Positions 7,822-16,827 of a DNA stretch of 64,000 nt are shown piece after piece. Made by a program: the position numbers and the translations under genes. This DNA comes from Marinobacter sp. BW6 (lineage in GTDB: Bacteria; Pseudomonadota; Gammaproteobacteria; Pseudomonadales; Oleiphilaceae), in assembly GCF_008107725.1 (NCBI RefSeq), contig NZ_VIRN01000037.1:62001-126000 (forward strand). The letters run 5' to 3'. Every line of letters starts with the position of its first letter. Position 1 is the first letter of the stretch. The notes beneath the pieces were generated by a model. The model worked only from the letters and a program-made list of their open reading frames with translations, did no database searches and had not been told where the DNA came from.

Positions 7822-8826
7822 ATGCGGGACAAAAAAATTCAAAGCGGTATTACTACAGCCGGAATATTGGCGACGATGATCTTCGGGGCTGGAAACCTTA
7901 TGGCGGAATCCTCGTCGGCCTACCCTGCGCTCTCAATACCGTTTGAGGCAGAGTCGGTTAGCGCCGAAAACGTTTACTATTTCGCTGGTCAGTCTGGTGT
8001 TCCCGGTCCTGAAAACGAGGGCTTCACTGCCAATTCCGGGTTTGTCATTACTGGAAAGGGTGTGGTGGTTTTCGATGCCCTTGGAACGCCCAGCCTTGGC
8101 TTCGAAATGATCGCCAAAATACGCGAAATGACTGCACTACCCATCACTCATGTGGTGATCAGCCATTATCATGCAGATCATGTGTATGGGCTCCAGGCGT
8201 TCAGGGATCATACAGAGGCAAAGATCATTGCTCAGGAATCATCAGCGGCCTATATCCAGAGTCCCGACGCGGATCGAAGGTTGGAGCAGCGTAAAGTGGC
8301 GCTGTCACCCTGGGTTAATGACGAAACCCGTCTGATCGCTCCAGACATGACTTTCGATGAGACGACGACGTTCGAATCAGGCGGTTTCCGTTTCACGATA
8401 TTGCACGCCGGACCAGCTCATGCTCCGGATGACAGTCTGATGTTAGTAGAACCAGCAGGTGTTCTGTTCTCCGGCGATATTATTCAGAATGGCCGTGTCC
8501 CTTTCCTGGCAAGTTCCGAGGTTGATACCGCGAACTGGATGTCAGCAATCGACGAAGTCAGAGCTCTTGAGCCGGAGATTCTGATACCCGGGCATGGCCG
8601 GGCATCCGGAAACGCTATGGCTGCCCTGAATTTTACCTATGATTATCTGGCGTACGTTCGAGAAAAGATGGGGGATGCGGTAGATCAATGGATGCAGTTT
8701 GATGACGCCTACCAGCAGACAGACTGGTCACGATACAAAAACCTGCCAGCGTTCGATGCCTCTAACAAGGCAAACGCCTATCGCGTTTACCTTGAAATGG
8801 AAAAAGCGGCTCTGGGAGGGAGCTAA
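7822..8826 (+). CDS. MBL-fold metallohydrolase, SoxH-like, exported
   Basis: A 334-residue metallo-beta-lactamase-fold protein with a signal peptide (ITTAGILATMIFGAGNLMA). The metal motif is HYHADH (HxHxDH), followed by HAPDDS, FSGDIIQ and IPGHG, so both zinc sites look intact. Proteins of this type are encoded in many sox loci as SoxH and near quinoprotein systems, with no settled reaction. The gene is divergent from soxC, which fits shared control. A ribosome site AAGGAGAAACATCAA precedes the ATG. Hydrolysis of a periplasmic thioester or persulfide intermediate is plausible but inferred. Confidence 0.8.
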   Translation: MRDKKIQSGITTAGILATMIFGAGNLMAESSSAYPALSIPFEAESVSAENVYYFAGQSGVPGPENEGFTANSGFVITGKGVVVFDALGTPSLGFEMIAKIREMTALPITHVVISHYHADHVYGLQAFRDHTEAKIIAQESSAAYIQSPDADRRLEQRKVALSPWVNDETRLIAPDMTFDETTTFESGGFRFTILHAGPAHAPDDSLMLVEPAGVLFSGDIIQNGRVPFLASSEVDTANWMSAIDEVRALEPEILIPGHGRASGNAMAALNFTYDYLAYVREKMGDAVDQWMQFDDAYQQTDWSRYKNLPAFDASNKANAYRVYLEMEKAALGGS

Positions 8827-8843
8827 CGAGAGCTTGGGTTGAG

Positions 8844-9467
8844 CTATTTGGCGTCTGCCGCCTCGCGCACGTGCGCCTCATGTTGTTCGACCAGCTCTTC
8901 GAGTGTCATGTATTCACACTCCCTTTCGGCAAGAAAGGAATCTGCCGAATCGATAAGGATATTGTCATCGCGCATGAATCTGCGCCCGAGAAGGACCGGG
9001 TAGGAGAATTTGCCACGGTCAGTCAGGGAGAACTGAGTGGTGTGGCTGGTTCCGGCGATGCAGAAATCCATCATTACCACGTATCGTCTTTGGGACGGCG
9101 CGCCTTTTCGTTTGATCAGAACAGTCCGCTCGACCGGTCGTTCCAATTCGATAATGACGCTCTCATGGTCCAGCTCACCTTCTGTGGGCTGATCTTTGTG
9201 GTCGCCGAGCGGAATCTGAAAGCTGACCCAGTCCTCTCCGTCCTTATCAAACGGTTCTACATTGACTGCGTGCAGGGAAGAGGTCTTGGCGCCGGTATCG
9301 AGGCGAGCCTTGAGCCGAAGGCTGGTGTCCTGCATTACAACCCATTCAACATAGCCAAGGGTTTCAGGCGGCCCTTTTTCAACGCTTGGTTCGGACTCTT
9401 GCGAAACAACCATTGTGGATAGGCAAAAGATTGCAGCAGTCGCACCTAATTTGCTAACAAACCTCAT
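8844..9467 (-). CDS. Retropepsin-like aspartic protease (RimB/'ATP-dependent zinc protease' family), exported
   Basis: A 207-residue protein with a signal peptide (MRFVSKLGATAAIFCLSTMVVS) and the pepsin-like motif RLDTGAKTSSLHA, whose Asp-Thr-Gly is the catalytic triplet of the family historically called ATP-dependent zinc protease. Later family landmarks are the YPVLLGRRFM segment and a short acidic tail. Cytoplasmic homologues accompany RimK; exported forms like this are common in marine gammaproteobacteria with unknown substrates. The start overlaps the stop of acpH by 4 bases (ATGA), so the two are translationally coupled. Confidence 0.8.
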   Translation of the reverse strand: MRFVSKLGATAAIFCLSTMVVSQESEPSVEKGPPETLGYVEWVVMQDTSLRLKARLDTGAKTSSLHAVNVEPFDKDGEDWVSFQIPLGDHKDQPTEGELDHESVIIELERPVERTVLIKRKGAPSQRRYVVMMDFCIAGTSHTTQFSLTDRGKFSYPVLLGRRFMRDDNILIDSADSFLAERECEYMTLEELVEQHEAHVREAADAK

Positions 9468-10039
9468 TCAATACCTCCTGCAAATTCCTGTAAATCCGGA
9501 AAAAAAGATAAAAAGTTTCGCTCAAGTTCATCCTGGTTTGCGCGAATTTCCGTGATGATGCCTGTGAAGCCATTTCTGAATCGTATGCGCCCGGCAACAC
9601 GATCCAGCGCGTACCCGATGTTATCAAGATCCTGGTAGGCCCCGAACCAGTCGTTCCATACTATCCGTTGCGTAACTCGAGCCATCTTGTCTGGCATCAA
9701 ATGCTCTTTTTCTTGCAACTCCCTGTAGGTACGACGAATAAAGGCATCACGCTCAACCTCACTGAATCGGTCCCAGTGCTTGAGAAGAAAATGATCGTAG
9801 AGAATATCGAGTGCGACGCCGGCAAATCGGCGTCGTTGACGGGAGAACACCTGCTTGCTGGCAAGCACGTCAGGGTGCTGGTCGGTATAGCTGTCGACCG
9901 CCCTGTGATGGCGAACGCCCTGCTTCACCGAGTCCGGGAGTGCCGAAAGATCGACACCCCGGCTGAAATCGCCGAGGATGCTGCCCACCCGTGCTTCGGG
10001 CGAGTCCGGCGCGAGAAATACATGAGCCAGATGGTTCAA
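9464..10039 (-). CDS. acpH: Acyl carrier protein phosphodiesterase AcpH
   Basis: AcpH removes 4'-phosphopantetheine from holo-acyl carrier protein. The 191-residue product has the family start MNHLAHVFLAPDS, then VGSILGDFSRG, VRHHRAVDSYTDQHP, and ALDILYDHFLLKHWDRFS. The histidine and aspartate residues of these segments form the HD-like metal site. Length fits the family. It is cytoplasmic and lies 23 bases after the outer-membrane protein gene; its stop overlaps the next start. Confidence 0.88.
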   Translation of the reverse strand: MNHLAHVFLAPDSPEARVGSILGDFSRGVDLSALPDSVKQGVRHHRAVDSYTDQHPDVLASKQVFSRQRRRFAGVALDILYDHFLLKHWDRFSEVERDAFIRRTYRELQEKEHLMPDKMARVTQRIVWNDWFGAYQDLDNIGYALDRVAGRIRFRNGFTGIITEIRANQDELERNFLSFFPDLQEFAGGIE

Positions 10040-10062
10040 ACAGTCTCCCCGGTGGCCTGGTC

Positions 10063-10605
10063 TCAGAAGTTGAATTGAATGCCGACGCCCAGGCCATCGA
10101 TTTCGGCATCACTGTCTTCATAGTAACGCATGTACTCAAGGTTGCCGGACAGGTTGGGCGCAAATTCCATGTTCATGCCGATGCCATAGGACACGTCGCT
10201 CTCGTCTTCTGTTGCGGTTCCCAGAAATGAAGAAGCTTCGATTTCAACCCGGGTAAAGCCAAGGATAGCGTATGGCGTAATCGGTGATTCGTTGGCCAGA
10301 TTGAACGTGGCATAGCCGCCGAAAAAGTTATCCAGTGAAAAATCGACCCCGCCGATGCGGTCATCATCCACGCCAAAACCGCCCCGCGCTTCGATACCCA
10401 GATACGGCGTCGCCATCACGCCAACTTTGGCGGAGAGAGTGCCTACATCTGCGTCCGCGTTACCACTTTCAAGATTCATGAAGGTGTAGTTCAGGCCTGA
10501 GTAAAGACCGCCTACGCCAGACTTGTACATGTCCTGGGCGGACGCTGTCCCGGCAGCAGACAGACCGGCAGCAAAAATAACGGCAATTGAACGTACGTGT
10601 TTCAT
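10063..10605 (-). CDS. Outer-membrane beta-barrel protein (porin family)
   Basis: A 180-residue small barrel protein with signal peptide MKHVRSIAVIFAAGLSAAGTASA. Alternating hydrophobic strands follow (GLYSGLNYTFMNLE, YLGIEARGGFGV, YAILGFTRVEIE), and the chain ends in a terminal phenylalanine (IQFNF), the BamA recognition signal. It fits OmpA-like eight-stranded barrels of the surface-antigen type; ligand and role are unknown. The ribosome site is AAGGAGATCCTAGA. A 15-base palindrome, ACCGAATCATTCGGT, lies at 10621-10635 just upstream. Confidence 0.8.
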   Translation of the reverse strand: MKHVRSIAVIFAAGLSAAGTASAQDMYKSGVGGLYSGLNYTFMNLESGNADADVGTLSAKVGVMATPYLGIEARGGFGVDDDRIGGVDFSLDNFFGGYATFNLANESPITPYAILGFTRVEIEASSFLGTATEDESDVSYGIGMNMEFAPNLSGNLEYMRYYEDSDAEIDGLGVGIQFNF

Positions 10606-10751
10606 TCTAGGATCTCCTTAACCGAATCATTCGGTATTCATCGCTGAACTTGCACCAGACCCACGAGTTTTACCATCCGAAAGATCCGCATTTACGCGTT
10701 ATTTACACCGATTTAATTCCCAAGTAATTTTAGCATCCGCGCGGTGTTACC

Positions 10752-12269
10752 TTGCGGAAGCCTGACCCCACAGGTATTCTGACGCCGTCTCCCGGTATCA
10801 GCTGGCTCGAGCATCCATTGAGAAATCTCTACCCCGTCATCTTCATTGTCAGCGTCATGTTCGTGCTTTTGAGCATTTTCATGACATTGCCTGTCATTTT
10901 ACTTGCGGGCTCCGAGACGCCGAATGCCATGGCGTTTGCGGAATCGGCTGCTATTTCTTGTGGCCTCGGCATCCTGGGAATGGCCACCACCTACCGTAAG
11001 CCGCGCGAACTCAAACCACGGTTCATGTTCGTGCTCACGGTTTCGTCCTGGTTCATCATTGCGCTGTTTTCCTCCCTTCCCTTCTATCTGAGCGACCTTG
11101 GCATTTCCGCTGCAGACGCGTTCTTCGAGGGCACGTCCGGTATTACCACCACCGGAGCAACCGTGCTCAGTGGACTGGATGATATGGATCGGGATCTGTT
11201 GATCTGGCGTTCGATTCTGCAATGGATCGGAGGCATCGGGATTATCGGTATGTTCGTTGCCGTGCTTCCGTTTCTGCGTGTGGGTGGTATGCGGCTGTTC
11301 GCCACGGAGTCCTCTGAGTGGACCGACAAGGCGCTGCCAAGAATGAAAACCCTTAGTCGTGGCCTGCTGGTCGTCTACCTGGCGTTTTCGATCATAGCGG
11401 TAGTGACCTACTACTTTTCCGGCATGACACTGTTCGACGCCTTCAACCACGGACTCACCAGTATTGCCACCGGCGGTTTTTCCACCTCGGATCTCTCCAT
11501 GGGCAAGTTCAATGATCTGATCCTCATGGAAGCGACCCTGTTCATGATCGTTGGCAGTCTGCCGTTTTTCCTGTTTGTGCGCGAAATGCATGGCCAACAC
11601 GGTGTTCTCTTCAGGGACCAGCAAGTTCGCCTGTTTCTGGCGATCCTGTTTTTCGTGCCACTGTTACTGACCCTCTATCGCTGGATGGTGTCTCCCGTTC
11701 CGTTTGATCCCATTCACAACTACGCAGCTACGCTTTTTAACGTCACCTCCGTAGTAACCACCACCGGTTACGCGTCCGAGGATTATTCAGCCTGGGGGCC
11801 ACTGGCATTCGTGCTGTTTTTCTTCCTCATGTTCGTTGGCGGATGTTCCGGCTCGACCGCTGGCGGTATGAAGATTTTCCGGTTCCAGCTTTCCCTGATC
11901 ATTCTGCGGGAACAGCTGATGCGGCTCCTGCACCCGAGAGCGGTGCTTACCCGTAACTACAACGGTCGTGCAGTCAGTGATGAGATCATCTCGTCAATGA
12001 TTGCCTACACGTTTATTTTCCTGCTCTGTCTCCTGTTGATCACGATTGCCCTGGCCGCCATGCAGCTGGATTTCGTGACAGCCCTGTCAGGCGCCCTCAC
12101 CTCCCTGACCAACGTGGGCCCGGGGCTGGGCGACATTATTGGTCCTGCAGGGAACTTCGGGCCCCTGCCTGATGCCGCAAAATGGGTGCTGTCAGTGGGT
12201 ATGCTGATGGGGCGTCTGGAGATCCTGAGTGTCGTGATTGTCCTGTCACCGGCGTTCTGGCGAAGCTGA
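10752..12269 (+). CDS. trkH: Trk potassium uptake transmembrane protein TrkH
   Basis: A 505-residue K+ channel subunit of the TrkAH system in the inner membrane. All four pore loops are visible: GTSGITTTGATVLSG near residue 128, HGLTSIATGGFSTSD near 233, VTSVVTTTGYASED near 330, and SLTNVGPGLGDIIGPAGNFG near 455. Long hydrophobic helices separate them. The frame opens with TTG at 10752; no better start with a ribosome site lies before the first membrane helix, so the exact N-terminus is unsure. TrkA is not in the window. It converges on glgP, 3 bases apart. Confidence 0.93.
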   Translation: MRKPDPTGILTPSPGISWLEHPLRNLYPVIFIVSVMFVLLSIFMTLPVILLAGSETPNAMAFAESAAISCGLGILGMATTYRKPRELKPRFMFVLTVSSWFIIALFSSLPFYLSDLGISAADAFFEGTSGITTTGATVLSGLDDMDRDLLIWRSILQWIGGIGIIGMFVAVLPFLRVGGMRLFATESSEWTDKALPRMKTLSRGLLVVYLAFSIIAVVTYYFSGMTLFDAFNHGLTSIATGGFSTSDLSMGKFNDLILMEATLFMIVGSLPFFLFVREMHGQHGVLFRDQQVRLFLAILFFVPLLLTLYRWMVSPVPFDPIHNYAATLFNVTSVVTTTGYASEDYSAWGPLAFVLFFFLMFVGGCSGSTAGGMKIFRFQLSLIILREQLMRLLHPRAVLTRNYNGRAVSDEIISSMIAYTFIFLLCLLLITIALAAMQLDFVTALSGALTSLTNVGPGLGDIIGPAGNFGPLPDAAKWVLSVGMLMGRLEILSVVIVLSPAFWRS

Positions 12270-12272
12270 GGA

Positions 12273-14807
12273 TTATTTCAGCCAGAGTATGGCGGGATTT
12301 TCCAGGGGAAGGTTCAGTCGATCATCATGCACGCGAAGCCGGGGGGTATAGTGTCCTTCGGGTCGAGAAGGCACCGTACATTCGTAAAGATAGGTGTGTG
12401 CAGAACCACTAAGTGGGCGCTTCATTTCCATGGCGGTTACAGATCTTGGTCCATACCCAGAGTGCTCTGCCACCAGCTCTACCGCAACCCGCTGCTCGTC
12501 GATTCCGTCCAGATAAACTTCCACTGTAAAGGTCTGGCCTTCTGGAGCTTCGCTGGTGCTGAAGCTGTTAAACCTCAGTCGCGACCAATGCGCCGTTATC
12601 GAACTGTATTCCTCGAGCAGTTCCTGCGACGTTTCCCGGGTACGTTGGCTGCCTCTGTCGGCCATGGGCAGGTAGAACTGTTCGACATATTCACGCACCA
12701 TCCGATTGGCGGAATACGCCGCCGTCAGCTGGTCCATGCTGGATCGCATCCGTTGCACCCACTTACGGGGAATGCCCTCGCCGTCCACGTCATAGAATCC
12801 TGGAATCACCTCATTTTCCAGCAGATCAAACAGCTCAGTCATGTCCGAAAGGTCGTGGTCATGGTTGTTTGATCCGCTCAGTTCATCAAAGCTAGCGCCA
12901 GGACGAATGGCCCAGCCCACATCCCGGTTCCAGGCTTCCGCCCACCAGCCGTCGTACTGGGACAGGTTCAGCCCCCCATTCACCAGCACCTTCATGCCAC
13001 TGGTGCCGCAGGCTTCCCAAGGGTGCCGGGGACAGTTCAACCAGACATCCACTCCCTGGATCAACTGGTTGGCCACACCCAGGTCGTAGTCTTCAATGAA
13101 CACCACCTTACCTTCGACATCCGGGCGCCGGGAAAACGCTTTCCACTGACGGATAATGTCTTTTCCCGGAAGATCATAGGGGTGAGCCTTGCCGGCAAGG
13201 ACAATCTGAAGGGGGCGATCACGATTTGCCAGGAGTTTGAGCAGTCGATCCTGGTCCTTGAGCAGAAGGTCCGGTCGTTTGTATTCGGTAAAACGCCGTG
13301 CAAAGCCCAGGGTCAGGGTTTCATGGTCCAGTAACAGCCCGCAGGCGGCAGAATGGTTTAAACCAGGGTTCTGCTCGCAATGCTGGCTTGATAGCCGTCG
13401 GCGCAGGTAACTTACCAGCCGGGTTCTCTGCAGGCGCCTCATTTCCCAAAGGGCATCATCGGTAATGTCCGTCATTGGGCAGGATTTCTGCAGTGGACGA
13501 CGCCACCGATCCTTGCCGCAGGCTCGGGTCCAGATAGCGTCCGATTCCGGTGAGTCCCAACTGGGTGTGTGAATTCCATTGGTGACATAGTCCGCGGGAA
13601 TATCCTCCGCAGGCCAGCGGGGAAAAAACGGCTGAAAAATAGTCTGGGTGACTTTTTGGTGGATGCGGCTGACGCCATTGAACCGTCCGCTCATGTTTAT
13701 CGCCAGCAGGGCCATGTTGAGCTTTGGGCTTTGAGTGATGTCAGCTGTTTCGGTGCGCTCGCTTCCCAAAACCATCAGCTGGTCGACATCCAGTTCGCGT
13801 CCTTCAAGCCATGGCGTCAGATACAGGCGCAGTAGCGAGCGGGAAAAATGGTCGAAGCCGGAGGCCACCGAGGTGTGTGTGGTAAACAGATTGGTTGCCC
13901 TCGTTGCAGTACGGGCAATTTGAAAATCGCTGTCGTATTGGTCCTGCCAACTGAAGGCGCGCTCGATCAGCGCGAGGGCGCAATGCCCCTCATTGAGATG
14001 GCAGAGTGCCGGCTTTCGGCCCAACTCCTCCAGCAGGCGCCAGCCGCCAATCCCGAGCACCATTTCCTGTTGCAGTCGCTTTTCGGGGTCGCCAGTGTAA
14101 AGCTCACTGGTAATCCCGCGGTCGCCAGGTTCATTGCGGGGATCGTTGCTATCGAGCAGTAGCAGCTCACAGCGGCCCACCTGGGCCTTCCAGGCACGCA
14201 GGCGCATGTTTCGCCCGGGGAATGGAACAACCACCCTCACCCACTGGCCGTTGTCATCCCTGAGGGGAGAGACCGGTAGCATTGTCGGGTCGTTATAGGG
14301 GTAGAATTCGAGCTGTTCGCCATCGGTGCTGATCGCCTGGCGAAAATACCCCTGCTGGTAAAGCAGCCCTACGGCCATCACTGGTACGCCCAGATCACTC
14401 GATGCCTTGAGGAAGTCCCCGGCAAGTACACCGAGTCCGCCACTGTAGAGCGGCAGAGATTCACTCAGTCCATATTCCATGCAGAAATAGGCAATGCCCC
14501 CGGCAAGATTCCCCGGGCAATCGGATGAGTACCAGGTGTCGGCCTCAATGAATTCCTGATGCGCGGAGATCTGTTCCCGATAGCGTTTCTGAAAATCCGG
14601 GTCAGCAGCAAGCTCTTCCAACCTGTCGCCAGACACGCTGTTCAACACCAACCAGGCGTTTCGGGTGGTGTCCCAAATATCCGCATCCAGCGCACGCCAA
14701 AGATCGTCCGTGCCGTGGTGCCAGGTCCACCGCAGGTCCAGTGCCAGTTGAAAGAGTCCAGTCAGGGATTCCGGCAAGGACCGCGGGGTGTAGGCTGCCA
14801 GCGTCAA
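12273..14807 (-). CDS. glgP: Alpha-glucan phosphorylase 1 (GT35)
   Basis: An 844-residue phosphorylase that releases glucose 1-phosphate from glycogen or maltodextrin using pyridoxal phosphate. The short, divergent alpha-glucan family type is shown by an N-terminal helical domain (LALDLRWTWHHGTDDLW), YSGGLGVLAGDFLKASSDLGVP, and HLNEGHCAL. EACGTSGMKVLVNGGLNLSQYDGWW follows near residue 600, where the lysine region binds PLP. The C-terminal 120 residues add a beta-rich extension. A TTG start is used. It lies 60 bases after the PilZ gene, away from the other glycogen genes, with which it shares function. A second phosphorylase is encoded at 23389. Confidence 0.92.
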   Translation of the reverse strand: MTLAAYTPRSLPESLTGLFQLALDLRWTWHHGTDDLWRALDADIWDTTRNAWLVLNSVSGDRLEELAADPDFQKRYREQISAHQEFIEADTWYSSDCPGNLAGGIAYFCMEYGLSESLPLYSGGLGVLAGDFLKASSDLGVPVMAVGLLYQQGYFRQAISTDGEQLEFYPYNDPTMLPVSPLRDDNGQWVRVVVPFPGRNMRLRAWKAQVGRCELLLLDSNDPRNEPGDRGITSELYTGDPEKRLQQEMVLGIGGWRLLEELGRKPALCHLNEGHCALALIERAFSWQDQYDSDFQIARTATRATNLFTTHTSVASGFDHFSRSLLRLYLTPWLEGRELDVDQLMVLGSERTETADITQSPKLNMALLAINMSGRFNGVSRIHQKVTQTIFQPFFPRWPAEDIPADYVTNGIHTPSWDSPESDAIWTRACGKDRWRRPLQKSCPMTDITDDALWEMRRLQRTRLVSYLRRRLSSQHCEQNPGLNHSAACGLLLDHETLTLGFARRFTEYKRPDLLLKDQDRLLKLLANRDRPLQIVLAGKAHPYDLPGKDIIRQWKAFSRRPDVEGKVVFIEDYDLGVANQLIQGVDVWLNCPRHPWEACGTSGMKVLVNGGLNLSQYDGWWAEAWNRDVGWAIRPGASFDELSGSNNHDHDLSDMTELFDLLENEVIPGFYDVDGEGIPRKWVQRMRSSMDQLTAAYSANRMVREYVEQFYLPMADRGSQRTRETSQELLEEYSSITAHWSRLRFNSFSTSEAPEGQTFTVEVYLDGIDEQRVAVELVAEHSGYGPRSVTAMEMKRPLSGSAHTYLYECTVPSRPEGHYTPRLRVHDDRLNLPLENPAILWLK

Positions 14808-14867
14808 GTTGGAGCTCCGCTCAGGTTCGTCGGGACATCAGCGGGCCGTGTACCCGCCACGAATCCA

Positions 14868-15230
14868 TCAATGGGCTTGCCGCTGCCGAACCGGCAGATA
14901 CTTGACAGCCATAGGATGGTTTTTGAACCAGTGGACGAGTGAGGAAATGGTGAAACTGTCGTTCTCAACTCCTTCAAAATCAACGCCCAGTCCCCAATCT
15001 GATTTCCGGACCACATGGGCCTTGAGGCGGCGGAACCGCTTTTCCTCGGTGTCGGGAAAACAGAATTCCAGTTCTACCGTCTGGTTTAACTGAACCTCCG
15101 TGTAATCTGTGGCGATGAATAACCCACGTTTGGAAGCATCCCGGATTTGTCCGGTGGCCACCGGCATCCCGCGTTTGTATACCAACAGGCCAAGCTTTCC
15201 TTGCACGCGCTTACTGAGTCTGTGTTCCAT
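14868..15230 (-). CDS. PilZ-domain protein
   Basis: A 120-residue single PilZ domain, the c-di-GMP receptor fold. The N-terminal RLSKR supplies the RxxxR motif and RDASKRGLFI supplies the second (D/N)xSxxG motif, both consistent with ligand binding. The rest has VELEFCFPDTEEKRFRRLKAHVV and WGLGVDFEGV, typical of the barrel. It is transcribed towards glgP1 and is probably in the same mRNA. A class II FNR-type promoter lies upstream. PilZ proteins act by binding partners; a link from c-di-GMP to glycogen breakdown is inferred from position. Confidence 0.85.
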   Translation of the reverse strand: MEHRLSKRVQGKLGLLVYKRGMPVATGQIRDASKRGLFIATDYTEVQLNQTVELEFCFPDTEEKRFRRLKAHVVRKSDWGLGVDFEGVENDSFTISSLVHWFKNHPMAVKYLPVRQRQAH

Positions 15231-15284
15231 GTATTCTCTCCCTGGTGACTCATCAATAACGCCAATTTTTGATACTGCCTGTGT

Positions 15285-15326
15285 TTTATATCGAAAGTTG
15301 GGTAGCGCCTATTTGATGCTGATCAA
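15285..15326 (-). promoter_or_regulatory. FNR/ANR-type class II promoter of PilZ-glgP
   Basis: TTGATGCTGATCAA at 15313-15326 is a perfect match to the FNR/ANR consensus TTGATnnnnATCAA. On the minus strand TATAAA lies at 15290-15285. The box centre is 41.5 bases from the start predicted by that -10, exactly the class II activator geometry. The leader to the PilZ ATG would be about 48 bases. The site lies between malQ and the PilZ gene, giving PilZ-glgP1 its own oxygen-regulated promoter. Confidence 0.7.
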
Positions 15327-15333
15327 AAAATGT

Positions 15334-16827
15334 TCAGTCGGATGGGCGACGCCCATGTCGCGTTACCGCTTCAGCTATAATTTTCGACAAGTCTTCCTCA
15401 GAAAAATTCCAGTCCAGTTGCCAGATCCAGTTATTTGTCATGGTGCCCGGTGTGTTGAACCTGGCCTCGGTTCCAAGCCCCATGAAATCCTGCATGGGGA
15501 CGACGGCCAGGGAGCATACCGACCGGAACGCAGCTTCAATGACCGGCCATGGCATACCTTCACCGGTGGTTCCAAGATAATCATTCACGTAGCGCCGGGT
15601 ACCATCGTCCAGGCTCCGATACCACCCCAACGTGGTGTCATTGTCGTGGGTGCCGGTGTACACCAGATCCCGGGGATGGTGATTATGCAGCAGGTGGGGA
15701 TTATCCGTGCTGCCATCAAAACCAAACTGCATCACCGTCATCCCTGGCAGGTCGAACCGTTTGCGAAGCTCTTCCACATCTTCACCGATAATGCCCAGAT
15801 TTTCGGCGACCAGTGGCAAATCCGGGAACCGCTTGAAGCAGGCGTTGAGAAAATCGTCGGCAGGTCCGGGAACCCAATAGCCGTAACGGGGTTGCGGCGC
15901 CTCCGCCGGTATCTCCCAGTAAGCCTGAAGTCCCCTAAAGTGATCTAACCGGATCAGGTCGAACAGATGGCGCTGGCTTTCCAGCCGTTCCAGCCACCAT
16001 TGATAGCCTTCTTGCGCCATGGCCTGCCAGTCATAGAGCGGGTTGCCCCAGTGCTGGCCTTCGGCGGAAAAATAGTCGGGGGGAACGCCGGCAACGACCG
16101 TCGGTTCCCCCCGAGCATCAAGTTTGAACAGATGCCGGTTGGCCCAGACTTCGGCGCTGTCGTGAGCCACGAAAATAGGAATATCACCAAAGAGTAAAAT
16201 GCCTTTGTCCCTGGCATAGTCTCGTAACGCCTGCCACTGGTGATTAAACAGGAACTGCTCAAACCGTATGCGAGCCAGTCGTGCCTGGTTCTGGTCAATA
16301 AATGCCGTGAGTGCGCCCGGCTCGCGATCTCTCAGCGGCTCTGGCCACTGGAGCCAACCCGGTGAGTCCTGGGTCTCGCGGATTGCGCAGAACAGGCAGA
16401 AATCATCCAGCCAGTAGTCGTTTTTGGCCCGGAACTCCTCGAAACCCGCCAGATCAAGACCGCTCTGGGATGGCTGATGCCCGTCGAAAAAGCGCTGGGC
16501 GGCGATATCCAGAAGCTGGCGACGGGATTCGGCGATGGGTTGAGCCAGCTCCGCATCTGCCAGCAGGCCAACCTGCAACAATTCTGACAGGTCGATTAGA
16601 TCCTGATTGCCTGCGTGGGCACTCAGAGATTGATAGGGAGAAAGATCCCGGTGTGTTGGGCCGATGGGCAGAGTCTGCCACACGGTGATACCACTGGCGG
16701 CCAGGAAATCAACGAAGCGGCGCGCGCCGGATCCCAGAACACCCAGTGTGCCCGGGAGGCAGGTTGGATGCAGCAGGACACCCGCCCTTCTGACACTGAA
16801 CAGGTCGTTGGCTCCGGTTGAAGTCAT
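15334..16827 (-). CDS. malQ: 4-alpha-glucanotransferase (amylomaltase)
   Basis: A 497-residue GH77 enzyme that transfers maltodextrin segments between glucans and frees glucose. The family start RRAGVLLHPTCLPG, GVLGSGARRFVDFLAASG and LPIGPTHRDLSPYQSLSAHAGN are present. So are the catalytic-site segments LIRLDHFRGLQAYWEIP (Asp nucleophile), PLVAENLGIIGEDVEELR (acid/base Glu) and YTGTHDNDTTLGWY (transition-state Asp). It overlaps GH57 by 4 bases (ATGA), so it belongs to the glgC-GH57-malQ operon. It probably processes linear chains that the two phosphorylases then attack. Confidence 0.95.
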   Translation of the reverse strand: MTSTGANDLFSVRRAGVLLHPTCLPGTLGVLGSGARRFVDFLAASGITVWQTLPIGPTHRDLSPYQSLSAHAGNQDLIDLSELLQVGLLADAELAQPIAESRRQLLDIAAQRFFDGHQPSQSGLDLAGFEEFRAKNDYWLDDFCLFCAIRETQDSPGWLQWPEPLRDREPGALTAFIDQNQARLARIRFEQFLFNHQWQALRDYARDKGILLFGDIPIFVAHDSAEVWANRHLFKLDARGEPTVVAGVPPDYFSAEGQHWGNPLYDWQAMAQEGYQWWLERLESQRHLFDLIRLDHFRGLQAYWEIPAEAPQPRYGYWVPGPADDFLNACFKRFPDLPLVAENLGIIGEDVEELRKRFDLPGMTVMQFGFDGSTDNPHLLHNHHPRDLVYTGTHDNDTTLGWYRSLDDGTRRYVNDYLGTTGEGMPWPVIEAAFRSVCSLAVVPMQDFMGLGTEARFNTPGTMTNNWIWQLDWNFSEEDLSKIIAEAVTRHGRRPSD

